Positions 1 through 11,064 of a DNA stretch of 64,000 bases are shown here, piece by piece. Origin of the DNA: Adiantum capillus-veneris (taxonomy: Eukaryota > Streptophyta > Polypodiopsida > Polypodiales > Pteridaceae). The notes below the pieces were generated by a model. That model saw only the letters and a list, made by a program, of their open reading frames with translations, did not search any database and was not told the DNA's origin. How positions within the stretch are numbered: the first letter of the stretch is position 1; each line of letters opens with the position of its first letter. The translations under genes and the position numbers were made by a program. The DNA is taken from contig CM043942.1 in assembly GCA_014529385.2 (NCBI GenBank), positions 21,746,991 to 21,810,990 on the forward strand, read 5' to 3'.

Positions 1-520
1 AGCAGATCCTCGCCGCACGGTTAGATTCCACAAGGTTTACAGATTCATCCCGGAAAACGCAGATTTCAGCATCTGCGTTTTCAGCGCGTCGTCGTCGTAT
101 CGTCGCCATCGACATCATCATCGACATAGAGTCAGAATTCAACAGATAAAGATTTGCAGATTTCAGCCCTTAGCATTCTCAGATTTCAGCCCATCTCGTC
201 GTCATCCTCAATGTCTTCGACATCGGCGGCAAGTCCAAGCATTGTAGAGATTTGTGCAATCATAAGTAGACCGCTCTCTCCATAGAGAGTGGGGCCTTTG
301 GAGGAGGGTTTTACAACGTATCTGATGTGGTATTCCCTTCTCTATCTCTCAGTCTCATGCACTTCCATTCACAGTGTCCATTCACTTTGTTTGTGTCCAT
401 TGCACTCCCTCACTAAAGGAACAGAAGCCTCTCCCTTCCGTAAGTAAAAGGAACCCTTGAGCACAGTTCGGAGCACTCATCTTGAGCAAAGTTCAAACAT
501 TCTTTCCGCTGCACCTTACA
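1..520 (+). repeat. Partial 5' LTR of LARD-1
   Basis: This is near-identical to 3214-3709, with small indels in the CGT/CAT trinucleotide-rich stretch around 85-130 and 200-230. It ends in CCTTACA immediately before the primer-binding site, giving the canonical CA terminus. The LTR start lies outside the window. Confidence 0.9.
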
Positions 521-533
521 TTGGTATCAGAGC
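521..533 (+). promoter_or_regulatory. Primer-binding site of LARD-1
   Basis: TTGGTATCAGAGC directly follows the LTR terminus. It is complementary to the 3' end of plant initiator tRNA-Met, the usual minus-strand primer of plant LTR retrotransposons. Confidence 0.9.
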
Positions 534-734
534 TCAAGGAAAGAACCACATAATTATCTTTTTTGCTTGTTGAGGTCGCACGAACCCAAGTTCGCTTGGG
601 CGTGTCGATTCCTAATGGTGTTTTGAAGAGTGACAGAAATCCCAGGAAAGAAGGGCTTGTCCAGCCTCCCCTTGTGCCTCTTTTCACTCATTCAGAGCGG
701 ACCGTGCACTTAGCGGCCGGCCAATCGACGTGAG

Positions 735-1892
735 GTGGGAAAAAGCAACCTTGGTGTGAGCGCAAGGCCGCTAAGGGGTGTGCCCGCGGAAAAGAGCAGA
801 ACTTGGGTGAAGAGAAGATCCTTCTCTAACACAGATTGCAAGCGAAAGAAGAACCTCAAGAACCTCAAGACCCGCAAGAACCTCAAGAACTCAAGAACCC
901 CAAGAACCCAAGTTCCTCGTGAACTTAAGAACCCAAGACCACAAGAACCCACGACTTCAGTGGATGGTCATCACTCGAAGCGGAAAGGATACTTCGCTTG
1001 GAGGTGATGAGCATGAGAGAGGCGAAGAAGAATTTTCCCCACCAGGAGGTTTTTCTGACCCTCCCCCTTCCCCATCTACGCCAAGGATTGCACTAACTCC
1101 TATGGAGGCTTTCGACAAGAGGATGATGGACAGGAAGTTAGAAAGCGAAGAAAGAATAGCAGCCATCGACCGCAAATATGCGAAAGAATGACAGCCATAG
1201 CGCGTGAGAGCGAGCAAGCACGCTTGGAAGCCAAAGCAAGAGAAGCAAAATTTGATCGCGAGAACAAAGAAAGACTAGCAGAATTTGATCGCGAGAACAA
1301 AGCAAGAATGCAAGAGATGTTGCGACTCTTTTCTCAAGTGCAGGCACAGATGCAAGAGATTCGGGAAAAGGAGACTCTCTTAGTCTCTTCTTCTCCACAG
1401 CATGACACACAGGATTTGCATGATGATAAGCATGATGATTTGAATGATAATGATGAGCATGATGATTTGAATGACAAGCATGATGATTTGCATGGTGATC
1501 AAGATGTGTTTACTCACAAGCATGATGATTTGCATGAAGATGATGTGATTGTTCACAAGGATGATGTGTTAGTTGATACTTTCTCTAGTGAAGCTAACCT
1601 CATTGCAGAGACGATCAATCGCGAAGACCCGATCTTGGCTCTCGAGCCTAGGTCCAAAGAACCCCCTCACGAAGAACCGATCTTGGCTCTCAAGCCTCGG
1701 TCCATAGAACCCCCACAAGAAGTATTATGTATTTGCATGATTAGTCAACACGCATTGTTCGAGTGTTTCATTCGTGATCGTTTCCTGTATTTTAGTCAGC
1801 GTCTTTATGTGATCCCTTTTCCTAGGCATGACATATTGTACGTTGAGCACGTTTCACTCATGAATGAGCACGGATTTTTCATGAAGAGCTGA
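735..1892 (+). pseudogene. Gag-like protein of LARD-1, frameshifted
   Basis: Three overlapping frames together match the single frame of LARD-2 (13015-13968). The first (735-1007) is basic and rich in K, P and R. The second (to 1191) contains MVITRSGKD and a Pro-rich stretch. The third (1188-1892) opens with a highly charged, probably coiled-coil segment and then a His/Asp-rich region made of variants of HDDLHD (about 1400-1570). The shifts lie near 950 and 1190. No zinc knuckle or known gag fold is recognisable, so 'gag-like' rests on position between PBS and PPT and on conservation between copies. A structural RNA-packaging role is inference only. Confidence 0.6.
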
Positions 1893-2453
1893 AAAGTATG
1901 CATTCAAAGAAGTCACATTCCATGTCTCTTCCTTGGCATGACACATTTGTAGAACGAGCACATAACAGTATGAGCACCAAGCATGGGCATTTCCGTTGTG
2001 AATTGCCACAGTTGATTGCTTTCGATCAGCAAGAAAAGATTCGGTCTCATTGTTTGCGTGTGTGTGGTGAACGGTTTGGCACTCCGAATCTTTGTTCATC
2101 TACATTGCATGAATAGTCTTTGAGGAAGACAAGATTTTTTCCAATCACTTTACATGGAATAGGTATGTTCATGGTTTTGTGTTGAAAGTGGTTTCAGGAA
2201 TTTTCTGCCTCGGAGATTCTTGAAGAAGAAAGAAGCATGACTCTAGACGAAGTTGAAGCATTGAACGAGACTCGGAAGACTTTGTGTCGCTTTAGGCGCG
2301 GCCCAAAGAAGAAGGCATTGCAAACCTTCATGAAGTTCAAGTACCACACGACCCAGACATCAGAGTGGGCCGGTGAAGAGTCCCTTCCAGGATTCTGGAT
2401 GCTATTGGCGATCTCCCCCGACGCCATACAGTTTGGTACCAGTACCTCACTTT
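1893..2453 (+). other. LARD-1 internal 3' segment with a small conserved ORF
   Basis: This lies between the gag-like frame and the PPT. A 72-codon frame at 2237-2455 (starting MTLDEVEALNE) has a recognisable counterpart on the minus strand of LARD-2 (within 12330-12660), so the segment is shared by the family. I do not recognise the protein. It may be the C-terminal relic of a longer ancestral polyprotein or simply conserved element sequence. Confidence 0.4.
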
Positions 2454-2466
2454 GAAAAGGAGGGGA
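2454..2466 (+). promoter_or_regulatory. Polypurine tract of LARD-1
   Basis: GAAAAGGAGGGGA sits directly before the 3' LTR start TGTCACATG. It is the expected plus-strand priming site, and the minus-strand copy has the same tract at 12314-12326. Confidence 0.85.
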
Positions 2467-3709
2467 TGTCACATGACACATCCAACCCTATGTGTCCGTG
2501 GACAAGCTACAGCATGACAAGGGTTCAGTTAAGTCAAGTCAGTCTAGAATAGGAAGTGATCTGGCACTTTTGTGAGTCTGTTCGCAGACCGTGCATGTCC
2601 AGACACTTAGATTAGATGCATATCCTCTGGTTGCACACAGCCTGACCATCAGATTCCCATCAGATCCCATCAGTAGCATTTTTACAGTGCATAGGCCTAT
2701 TTTCCCTATTTTTGACATTTTTGACTTATTCTTTTTAAGTGACTTTTGTTGGAAAGTAGGTAGGGCAATTTTGCTAAGATAATATATAAGCAAACCAGAG
2801 CTAGCACTTTCTGACAGAAGAGGCAACAGGAACTTCGGTTCAACGGGCACCTTCTCAGAAGGAACCCCGAGCAAGGCCTAGCGTTTTTGCTACACAGCAG
2901 CGAGGCTAGCATTTTGTATCAAGAACCCAGATCAGCCAGCATTTTTGCACTTGTAGATTTCCGGCGATAGTAGAACCACAGATCACCCTAGCATTTTGCA
3001 TTTGGAAGACATCCGGCAACAGCAAAACCAGCAAAATCCCTAGAGTTTTTGCAAGAAGACTTCAAATCAGCCCTAGCGTTTTTGGTTTGTAGATTAGCCC
3101 CGACGTTTTGCAAATTCACCGCGACGGAACATCAAGAACCACCAGCGTTTTCAGTTTTCAGCCTTTAGCACTCGCAAATCAAGTCCAGAACCTCGCAGAT
3201 CTCACCTTCCCGCAGCAGATCCTCGCCGCACGGTTAGATTCCGCAAAGTTTACAGATTCAACCCGGAAAACGCAGATTTCAGCGTCTGTGTTTTCAGCGC
3301 GTCGTCGTCGCATCGTCGCCATTGACATAGAGTCAGAATTCAGCAGATAAAGATTTGCAGATTTCAGCCCTTAGCATTTTCAGATTTCAGCCTGTCTCGT
3401 CATCGTCGAAATCGTCGGCAAGTCCAAGCATTGTAGAGATTTGTGCAATCATAAGTAGACCGCTCTCGCCATAGAGAGTGGGGCCTTCGGAGGAGGGTTT
3501 TACAACGTCTCTGGTATCGTTTTCTCTTCTCTATCTCTCAGTCTCATGCACTTCCATTCGCAATGTCCATTCGTTTTGTTTGTGTCCATTGCACTCTCTC
3601 CCTAAAGGAACGAAAGGCTTTCCCTTCCGTAAGTAAAAGGAACCCTTGAGCACAGTTCGGAGCACTCATCTTGAGCAAAGTTCAAACATTCTTTCCGCTG
3701 CACCTTACA
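2467..3709 (+). repeat. 3' LTR of LARD-1 (about 1.24 kb)
   Basis: It begins TGTCACATGACAC and ends CCTTACA, the TG...CA termini. It contains a TATA-like box at 2781-2790, then about nine degenerate copies of a motif resembling TAGCGTTTTTGCA between about 2870 and 3370, then CGT/CAT trinucleotide runs. The same termini and motif series recur in both LTRs of LARD-2. Confidence 0.9.
2776..2795 (+). promoter_or_regulatory. LTR TATA-box region
   Basis: AATATATAAG lies about 320 bp into the LTR and is preserved in LARD-2 (reverse complement near 11991-12002 and 15051-15060). It is the likely U3 core promoter, which would put the transcript start roughly 25-35 bp downstream. Confidence 0.55.
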
Positions 3710-4188
3710 CCTTATTACAAAGAGACATGCTAGCCAAGTCAAGATAAGATTCAGCCGGAAATTGCGATAAAAAGTGAGTTTTCTAGCATCGAAAGAACAA
3801 AACTTGTGAATTGGTTCCAATGCCAAAAGGTAAGAAAGCATTGCCTTGTAAGTAGGTCTACAAATGGAAGTTTGCATCCAATGTTGGAAAATTACAAAGC
3901 TTGGTTAGTAGCTAAGGGATTCAAGCAAGAATATGGCATATATTTTGATGAAATCTTTTCTCAAGTGGTGGTCAAAATGGCAACACTAAGATTGTTTCTT
4001 GGATTAGTTGCTACAGAAGGCTTGATGCTAGTTCAAATGGATGCATAGCACTGAGGATCCACGTCTTTATGTGTGGAATGGATAACGTATTGTTCTTATT
4101 CTTTATGTGGATGAAATGCTCATTGCTAGTCATTCTAAAAAGGACATTGTTCATCTAAAGTAAAAGCTACATAATCAAAGATTGGGTG
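3710..4188 (+). pseudogene. Ty1/copia reverse-transcriptase relic (Copia-1 family)
   Basis: This matches 39970-40445 and 54830-55280. Recognisable pieces are a KARLVAKGF-like region (read here as KAWLVAKGFKQEYG), DEIFSQVV, and MATLRLFLGLVATEGL leading to QMDA, which correspond to the N-terminal copia RT block. Stops and shifts make it non-functional. It is bounded on the left by LARD-1 and on the right by LINE-A, so it is an older layer. Confidence 0.8.
4177..4188 (+). repeat. Left target-site duplication of LINE-A
   Basis: AAAGATTGGGTG occurs here and again at 11055-11066 just after the poly-A tail. This 12-bp direct repeat is typical of target-primed LINE integration. The leading A's on the right copy are ambiguous with the tail. 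Confidence 0.85.
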
Positions 4189-4661
4189 TGATCTGAAAGC
4201 TCGCTGCTGCTGCACGCTCCCCCTTGCGCCATCGCTCCCCCTCACCCCCCTTCTCCTTCTAACCCTCGCGCTGCCCTCAGCCACCCCCGCGCTGCCCCCC
4301 CCCCCCCCTCGCCCTCGCGCTGCACCCCGTCCCTCCTCCCGCCTTCACGCTGTTTCCCCCACCCTGCCCAGCCCGCCATCTCCTGCCCCCTGCTGCCCGT
4401 CGCCCTCCCCCCCTAGCCATCCCGCTGCCCCCCCCCCCACTCCTTGGCTGTTTTCTCCCGTCCCCCCCCCCCCCCGCAGCCTTCTGTACCCGTGCTCGCC
4501 TCCTTTTCCTTCCCTCCATCCCCCCCCTTTTTTGTCCGCATTATCTCCGAAGGGTTTTCTGCGCCTGGCTCTGCAACACCTTTTCTTCGGACAAGTGTTC
4601 GGCGTTCTCGGCTGCAGATTGTTCTTCTCCGTCCGCTTCTTCGACTCAGCAGTAGACACAG
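4189..4661 (+). other. C-rich 5' leader of LINE-A
   Basis: This is strongly pyrimidine-rich with poly-C runs (4297-4308, 4431-4439, 4462-4475) and repeated CTGCCC/CGCTGC words. It has no coding signal, and apparent frames here are low-complexity. Similar C-rich text precedes LINE-B1 (16263-16330) and LINE-B2 (18442-18615). Confidence 0.7.
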
Positions 4662-6573
4662 ATGGCTCCAGCTCCGCCACAGAGGGACTCGCCTAAAGCC
4701 CCCTCGCCCGACCCTGCTGAGCCCACCATTTGACTTGCTCTTTCGCCGACAGAGCAAGCGAGCCTTGCCGCAGAGGTAGAGCGCTTGCAGGCGACTTCTG
4801 TCATCTGCAAGGTTCTCGGCACCCGTCCTAGCAGAGGAGAGCTGCGAGACCTTCTCCAGGCCCGCCTTCTCGCAGAGGTGGGCAAGATTTTGGATGTCCA
4901 GATCCTCGGACGGGGGTACTATTAGATCGAGTTCGAGACTTCCGAGATGGCCTCCAATGTCATAGCTATGAGTCCACTGGCTATCCGAGCATCACGCGCC
5001 CACTTTCGAAAGTGGCGACACGGTTTTGACCCGACTTCGGATGTGCTAGTAGAGGAGGCAGACATCCCCATCTCAGTCTGCTTTCCGGGGTTTACGAAGG
5101 GAGTACCTTCCACTGCTCTCCAGGATTGGCTCCGCCATCGGGACTGTTCTGGAGACACCTCGTACGGCAGCATCAGTAGCTGCCAAGGCGGCCGGCATCC
5201 CTTCAGTTCGAGTTTTGGTCAGAGATACCCACACGCTCCCGAAGGTCATCCTTCTGCCTCGGGTGAGTGGGGGTTGGTTTAGGCAGAGTGTGGAGTACTC
5301 GGGTCTCCCGAACCAGTGCTTCATTTGCAGACAGATGGGCCACCTAGCGAAGGCCTATCCACGGAGGAGGCCTCGACCTGCACCTCAGCCTCAGCCCCAG
5401 CCTGCCAAGGCTGGGCCGCAGCCTCAGCCAGCGACACGGCGCACAGATTCTGAGCCACCCTCCGAGCCTGGGGCTCCAGCGGAGGAGGGGTGGCAGCAGG
5501 CCCGTGGCCGTCGACGCCAGGGGCCACAGCGACAGCCTGGCACTCAGAGTGGCCCTCAGGTGCCTACTCAACAGCAGTGGGTTCCCACGGGGAACCGCTT
5601 TGGTCCTCTTGAGCAGGAGGAGCCCCCTACGCCAGCCTCCTCTTCCGCTTCACCCTCGCCAGCCCCCCCCACCTTCAGATTTCCCCTCTTCCTCCTCATC
5701 CCCTCCCCCGCCCTTTGCTCCCGCCCACTCCTCACCTCGCCCCCCTTTCTCTGTCGCCCCGCCCCGCTTCTCTTCTCCTCTGCCCCCCCCCCCCCCCCAG
5801 CTCCTTCTCCCCCTCCTCTTGCTTCAGTACCACAGTCAACTAAGGAGACTGGTCCCTCGCCGGCCGCTAGGAGATCTCTTGGCAGCACTTTTGCCACGAG
5901 TCGCCTAGCGAGAGAGGGCCAGCCCTTCTTGCGGCCCCCTTTGTAGATTCAGACATCTTCCCTTGCAGCTATCCCTCGTGGTCTGACGAGCATTGACCTC
6001 CGACGCCGCTGGGACTTCTTCGATTACGGATTCACTCGCTTTCTCGACGATTCCACAGTAGACCACGAGGCAGCCTGCTTCAGGGTCCACGCTCTGTTCC
6101 TCGCCGCTAGGGAGACAGAGGCCTTGGACTCAGCAGTTGGTTTCTCCTTTCTCCTCTGTGGTAGGACCGAGACAGAGTGGTCCCTTGACTCAGTGGTGGG
6201 ATGGTTGCATACACAGGTTCTCGAGTTCTCTCACCACATGGGAGAACTTGGAGTTACAGATTTGTTGCAGACTTTGTGGCCACTAGCCAAGTTTGCGGTG
6301 ACACCCCCAGACTCAGCAGGATGTAGGCACATTGTGGTGTACTTTTTTGCTCATACACAGTGTTTGCCTTGCTATGTATACATACATGAGGACTCCTGGA
6401 AAGAGGAGGTTGCTTTACGCACGGCTCGCTCTGCTTGGTCTTGGGCCAGGCACTCACTACAGGCTCGCCTATCTAGAGGACGCTCGGATGCGGATTACTC
6501 CCCATCCAAGCCTGCCTCGAAGATAGCCCGTCTTGCTGCTGCGGCAGCATCTGTTCTCTCTCGCTCCCCATGA
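4662..6573 (+). pseudogene. LINE-A ORF1, RNA-binding protein with zinc knuckle
   Basis: It starts at ATG 4662 (MAPAPPQRDS). One frame continues through TGA at 4731 and TAG at 4923, reading SRGELRDLLQARLL and later IAMSPLAIRASRAHFRKW, which resembles the DUF4283-type N-terminal module of plant LINE ORF1. A shift near 5095 changes to a second frame carrying GLPNQCFICRQMGHLAKAYP. That is a CCHC knuckle whose last Cys is Tyr, so it is probably impaired. A Pro/Gln-rich linker follows, then a TAG at 5944 and a C-terminal part to TGA 6571-6573. ORF1 proteins of this type coat the LINE RNA. Confidence 0.75.
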
Positions 6574-9500
6574 GGATCGTCTCGTGGAACGTGCAGGGAT
6601 TAGGTGGGCCCCAGTTTCAGCGACAGCGGGGCCGATTGCGTCAGGAGCTTCAGCATTGCCTTGTGGGAGGAGAGATTGATCTCCTTATGCTTCAGGAGCA
6701 CCATTTGTCTGAGAGCTGCATTCGGTGATGTGGTCAGATTTTGCGTGGACGTTATGATACCTTTTGGTCAGCTGCTTTTGGACCTGGAGGCATCCAGGGT
6801 GGGGTATGTATGACTATTGCGGACTCATTGCAGCAGGCCATTGTGGGCAGAGGGATTATTGTGCCAGGCAGGGCTCAGTGGATTACTGTGTAGGTTCAGG
6901 GTGGCCTTGTGGGCTTCCTGAACATCTATGCGCCCAATGTGGCGAGTGCTCGTGCAGAGTTTTGGTCACAGATTGTTGAGTCTTTGCCACAGGTTGACCA
7001 TTGGTGTGTAGGAGGGGACTTCAACATGTTGGAGGACCCCTCTGACAGGATCGGAGGCAGCCATGCTACTGTGCATGGAGTCGAGTTAGCAGCTTGGGAG
7101 AGGTTGTGTATGACTTTGAGGGTCTAGGATACATGGCAGCATTCTGGCTTTGTGAGGCCTCCAGAGAGTCTTGCCTTCTCTAGATCAGACCGCAGAGTGG
7201 GAGGAGTGAATCTATCGCGGATAGGTCGCTTCTACACTAGTGACCACTTCAGTGACTTGGGGGGATCAGTGGGCATCCTGGCAGGGACATCCTTCTCGGA
7301 CCATGCACCAGTGATCCTCACAGTGGCAGACAGGCAGAGGAGTGGGAGCACGATGCTTCGCATCCCAGAGCGGGTCTTGTTGGACACAGCACTCAGAGAG
7401 AGGGTAGAGGCTCTTTGGACAGAGGGCATGGACAGCCACGCTCTACTGGCAAACAGAGTGGCCTTAGGCCTAGCTCAGCTTAGCCACTTTTTTCTCCAGG
7501 AGTCTTTGGCTCGACGGGCTGCAGCGAGAGAGGTGGAGCAGCGTCTCAGACGAGGCATTGCTTCACTACAGAGGATGCAGGAGCAACATCCAGATAGTCC
7601 ATGGTTGGAGGAGCAGTTACAGCAGGCTCGACAGGAGCTTGCTTGCACAGAGGAGAGGCGCCATGAGTTTGCCTTTCACCGACAGGCATCTCAGTGGACT
7701 CAGGTAGGTGACAGAGTGACAGGTGCTTTTTTTGAGACAGTAGGACCTCGGCACTCGCATGCCAAGGTCAATCAGCTGAGGAGACCCGATGGGTCAGTTG
7801 CTTTTGAGCCTGAGGATATGCGTGCAGTTGCTACTGACTTTTACCGTGAGCTACTGTCGGTTGAGCCCCAGTCAGAGAGACGGGATGCATGCAGGGAGCA
7901 GGTCTGGGCGCAGATGCCTTGTCTTGTGACTGAGGAGATGCGCCAGAGGCTGGAGATGCCTCTTCAACTTGAGGAGCTGCACACGGCTCTTAGGGCCCTT
8001 CCTCGTGGTAGCTGTCCAGGTGAGGATGGGCTGACTCCCAGCTTCTTCTTGGAGTACTGGGACTTGCTTGGCCCAGATCTTTGTAGTGCCTTTCAGTACA
8101 TTCTGCACACAGGAGTGATGCCGGATAGCATGAGTGAGGGCCTGATTTACCTCATTCCAAAGGAGGGTGGCTCCTTGGATGAGATTCGACAGTGGCGCCC
8201 CATCACCATCCTCAACTCAGCCTACAAAATTCTTGCCAAGGCTCTGAGTTTGAGGATTCAGCCACTTTTGGAGAGCCTTATACATGGGACTCAGACAGGT
8301 TTTGTCAAGGAGCGCAGTATCCTTGACAACATCTTCACTTTCTGGGAGGCTTCTGCCCTGACACGTCTCCGTGGGGAGGACCTTGTGATTCTTCTTCTCG
8401 CTTTTGAGAAGGCATACGACAGAGTTGACTGGGACTTTCTAGAGGGCACGCTTCGCAGGATGGGCTTTTCAGATGCTTGGATCAGAGGGGTGTCAGCTTT
8501 GTACACACAGGCTCACAGTCACGTGCTTTTGGCAGGAGGTAGAGGTGAGCGCTTCATGCTCACACGATCGGTCAGACAGGGTTGTCCTCTTGCCCCCTTT
8601 CTCTTTCTGTTCTATGCGGAGGCGATGAGCAAATTTTTGGTGTCACAGCAGGTTGGTTTGAGGGGCTTAGCACTCCCTATACGGGGAGATGAGCTTCTGG
8701 ACGCTGAGTTTGCCGACGACTCAGCCTTGTACTTAGAGGGCCAGGAGGCCAATTTACACAGGTGTGGGCAGGCTCTAGAGACCTTCTGCTGTGCATCGGG
8801 CGCACAGATCAACTGGAGAAAGACAGTGGCTTTCTCGGTTGGCAGTGCTTCTGTGCGAGAGTGGATGCCAGGAGAGGGTTTCAGGTGGATTCCTCCAGGG
8901 ACTGCAGTTCGATACTTGGGTTGTCAGGTTGGTTTGGATTTGTCCCCCGAGCAGCAGATTGCTCCTCTTCTCCTGTCCATCAGGAGAAAGCGGTTACACT
9001 GGAGCTCAGCACGACTTTCGTTGGCTGGTAGAGTAGTAGTTGCCAACCAGGTGTTGTTGGCAACTATGTGGTACATCACTTCTTGCTGGATCTTCTCGAG
9101 TTCTTGTATCAGCCAAGTAGAGAGGCTGATCAGGAACTTCCTTTGGTCAGGTCGCGACACTCAGGTTGCCCGAGCCAAGGTGGCTTGGTCGGTCATCACA
9201 CTCCCTTGTTCTCAGGGAGGGCTTGGGATCATTGATCCAGCACAGCAAAGCAGAGCCCTTCTTGGGAAGTTCGTCGTCAGAGGACTTCTTCCAGGCGAGG
9301 AGCCCTGGAAAGAGTTCTTGCTGCAGAGGCTTCGTGCCAAGGTGCCTCAGTCAGGAGGCCCTTGGCAACCTTCGACCAGATGGATCTTTACAAATTTGCG
9401 CCGAGTTGGTTTGAGCAGAAGACTGGAGGACCGATTCGCTGTGAGTTTGCTTCGCTCTTGGGAGCTCTTACGGCGTGGCCTAGAGCAGAGACAGCCGACA

Positions 9501-10908
9501 TGCACGGAGGAGCGCCTACGACAGCCCCTCGTCTGGAACCCCATGGTTAGCACTCAGAGAGGCCACTTGGTTGGGAGTAGGCCTCATGTTTCTTGGGGTC
9601 CCATGGCAGCAGGTCCAGCGCGCTCTCTAGGTGACTGGCTAGAGTTCACAGGTTTGTCAGAGGAGGTGCAGGGTGTCCAGCTACAGGGCATGAGAGGGGT
9701 TCAGAGCATGTGTCAGGACATCTCAGAGTCAGTTCCAGCTGAGTGGCTCACGCCTCTCGAGCCAGTAGCACCCCGATGGATGGGAGCCTTCACACGACTG
9801 GAGGTTCTCATCTCAGTCAGCGCTTGTTCAGAGACTGTCCCAGCCCTGTTCTTCGAGCTTCAGGGTGGGGAACGATTACAGCGAGTTACAGTAGAGGCCC
9901 CGCAGGTAGCAGAGTGTTGTTTCCAGAGGATCCGAGTTGTGGGCATCTGTGGGAGGACTTGCGTCATAGACCCTGACCCAGCAGCTAACGAGTCAGGACA
10001 CTGGAGGCTATGGGCTTGGGAGTGCTGTCCACTGGCACGAGTACAGTGGGATCCTGGTGAGTGGCTTTGGAGGGACCCCTTCTCTTTTGCAGACCGCCCA
10101 AGAGTCCCTTTCTTTCAGTACACTGTTCGGCTTGGACGTCATATACTTGCAGCGCAGAGAGAGGCCCGCCCCGCTGCAGCACGGCATTGGTAGGAGGAGG
10201 GTCTCACAGTTGAGTTCTTGGCAGCTTTGGGACTCCAGACAGCCAAGGCACGTCACTTTGTTCCAGTGGTTGGTTGCACACAGAGCCACAGCAGTAGGGA
10301 GCTGGCTTGTGCATAGTGGTCTCTCGGCCGCATGTACAGCCTGTGACCAGTTGGTGGAGAGTCAGCGACACTGTCTTTGGGATTGTCCCTCGGCCCAGCA
10401 GGTGTGGCTACGAGTTCTTCGGCTGATGCCTGCCCTCTCCACGGCTCGACAGTACACTTGGGGGGCAGCGGCTTGGTCCACCCTCACGGGCCCGGCACTA
10501 CAGTTTGAGCTATCTTCCACCAGCAGGATGATAGTGATACAGGGGGGGCGACCTACACTCCAGCCTGCTACAGACCTTACTCCACAGGAGTGGTGCAGTG
10601 AGAGAGAGGAGTGCTGGGAGCTCATCAGTGGCCTAGCTCTCTGGTTCATCTGGCGGGCCCGTTGTTTCCGCATCTTTGAGGCTCGCCCTGTGCCACCAGC
10701 AGAGACTGTTCGTGACTTTTGGCTAGAGCTGATCCATACTCTCAGGGGACAGCTTGAGGGACTACAGGGCAGCTCCGACCGCATGCGGGAGCGCCGCGAG
10801 GCTTTCCTTCGACTCTGGCGCCCTGGGCCTTTCTACACCATGGTCCAGGGGGTGCTCAGATGGCACTACTGTCCACCTGTGTGGCTCTTCCCTCCTCCCA
10901 TCTCTTGA
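6570..10908 (+). pseudogene. LINE-A ORF2: AP endonuclease, reverse transcriptase, zf-RVT-like C-terminus
   Basis: ATG 6570 overlaps the ORF1 stop (ATGA). The endonuclease opens IVSWNVQGLGG, includes GGDFNML, and ends near SFSDHAPVI. Three in-frame stops fall here (6726 TGA, 6891 TAG, 7125 TAG). From 7152 a 1013-codon stretch is open. The RT shows LIPKEGGSLDE, QTGFVKERSILDNI, FEKAYDRVDW, RQGCPLAPFLF and the catalytic box EFADDSALY. A shift between about 10120 and 10193 moves into another frame reaching 10908, with a reverse-transcriptase zinc-binding-type Cys/His region (LFQWLVAHRA, CTACD, H..W.C). The enzyme nicks target DNA and copies LINE RNA in place. Confidence 0.92.
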
Positions 10909-11057
10909 TTTAGCCCCATTGTATATATGTTGTTTTTTCATTGGGAGAGTCTCCCCATCATGCTTGTTGTAGCCCTCTCTAGCAGAGGTGGATGTAGCCC
11001 TATGGGCAGTTTTCATTAACTAATAGAAGGATCTTTTTCTCGGAAAAAAAAAAAAAA
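10909..11057 (+). other. LINE-A 3' UTR and poly-A tail
   Basis: A short untranslated region ends in 14 A's (11044-11057), followed directly by the right TSD copy. This marks the true 3' end of the insertion. Confidence 0.85.
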
Positions 11058-11064
11058 GATTGGG

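Larger units (their letters stand above)
1..3709 (+). mobile_element. LARD-1, gag-only non-autonomous LTR retrotransposon (5' end outside window)
   Basis: A plus-strand LTR element: partial 5' LTR (1-520), tRNA-Met-type primer site, about 1.9 kb internal region, polypurine tract and full 3' LTR (2467-3709). Base 1 aligns with base 3214 of the 3' LTR. The internal region holds a broken gag-like frame and no protease, integrase or reverse transcriptase, so enzymes would have to be supplied in trans. This architecture is that of a LARD or gag-only derivative. After base 3709 a copia RT relic begins at the point where related copies (39970, 54830) run on uninterrupted, so the element landed inside that relic. 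The upstream TSD copy lies outside the window. Confidence 0.9.
4189..11057 (+). mobile_element. LINE-A, near full-length non-LTR retrotransposon
   Basis: A 6.9-kb element with a C-rich leader (4189-4661), ORF1 (4662-6573), ORF2 with endonuclease, RT and a C-terminal Cys/His region (6570-10908), a short 3' UTR and 14 terminal A's. A 12-bp TSD flanks it. The arrangement is that of plant L1-like LINEs. ORF1 has two in-frame stops before a shift and one after. ORF2 has three in-frame stops in the endonuclease and one shift near its C-terminus. It is therefore dead but fairly recent. Confidence 0.93.

Noticed and set aside
4277-4779. Gly/Arg-rich ORFs on both strands of the C-rich LINE-A leader
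   Set aside because: Low-complexity translations of poly-C/CTGCCC sequence, located in the untranslated leader of a LINE.
10362-10784. 140-codon minus-strand ORF opposite LINE-A ORF2
   Set aside because: Antisense shadow of a conserved plus-strand RT C-terminus.
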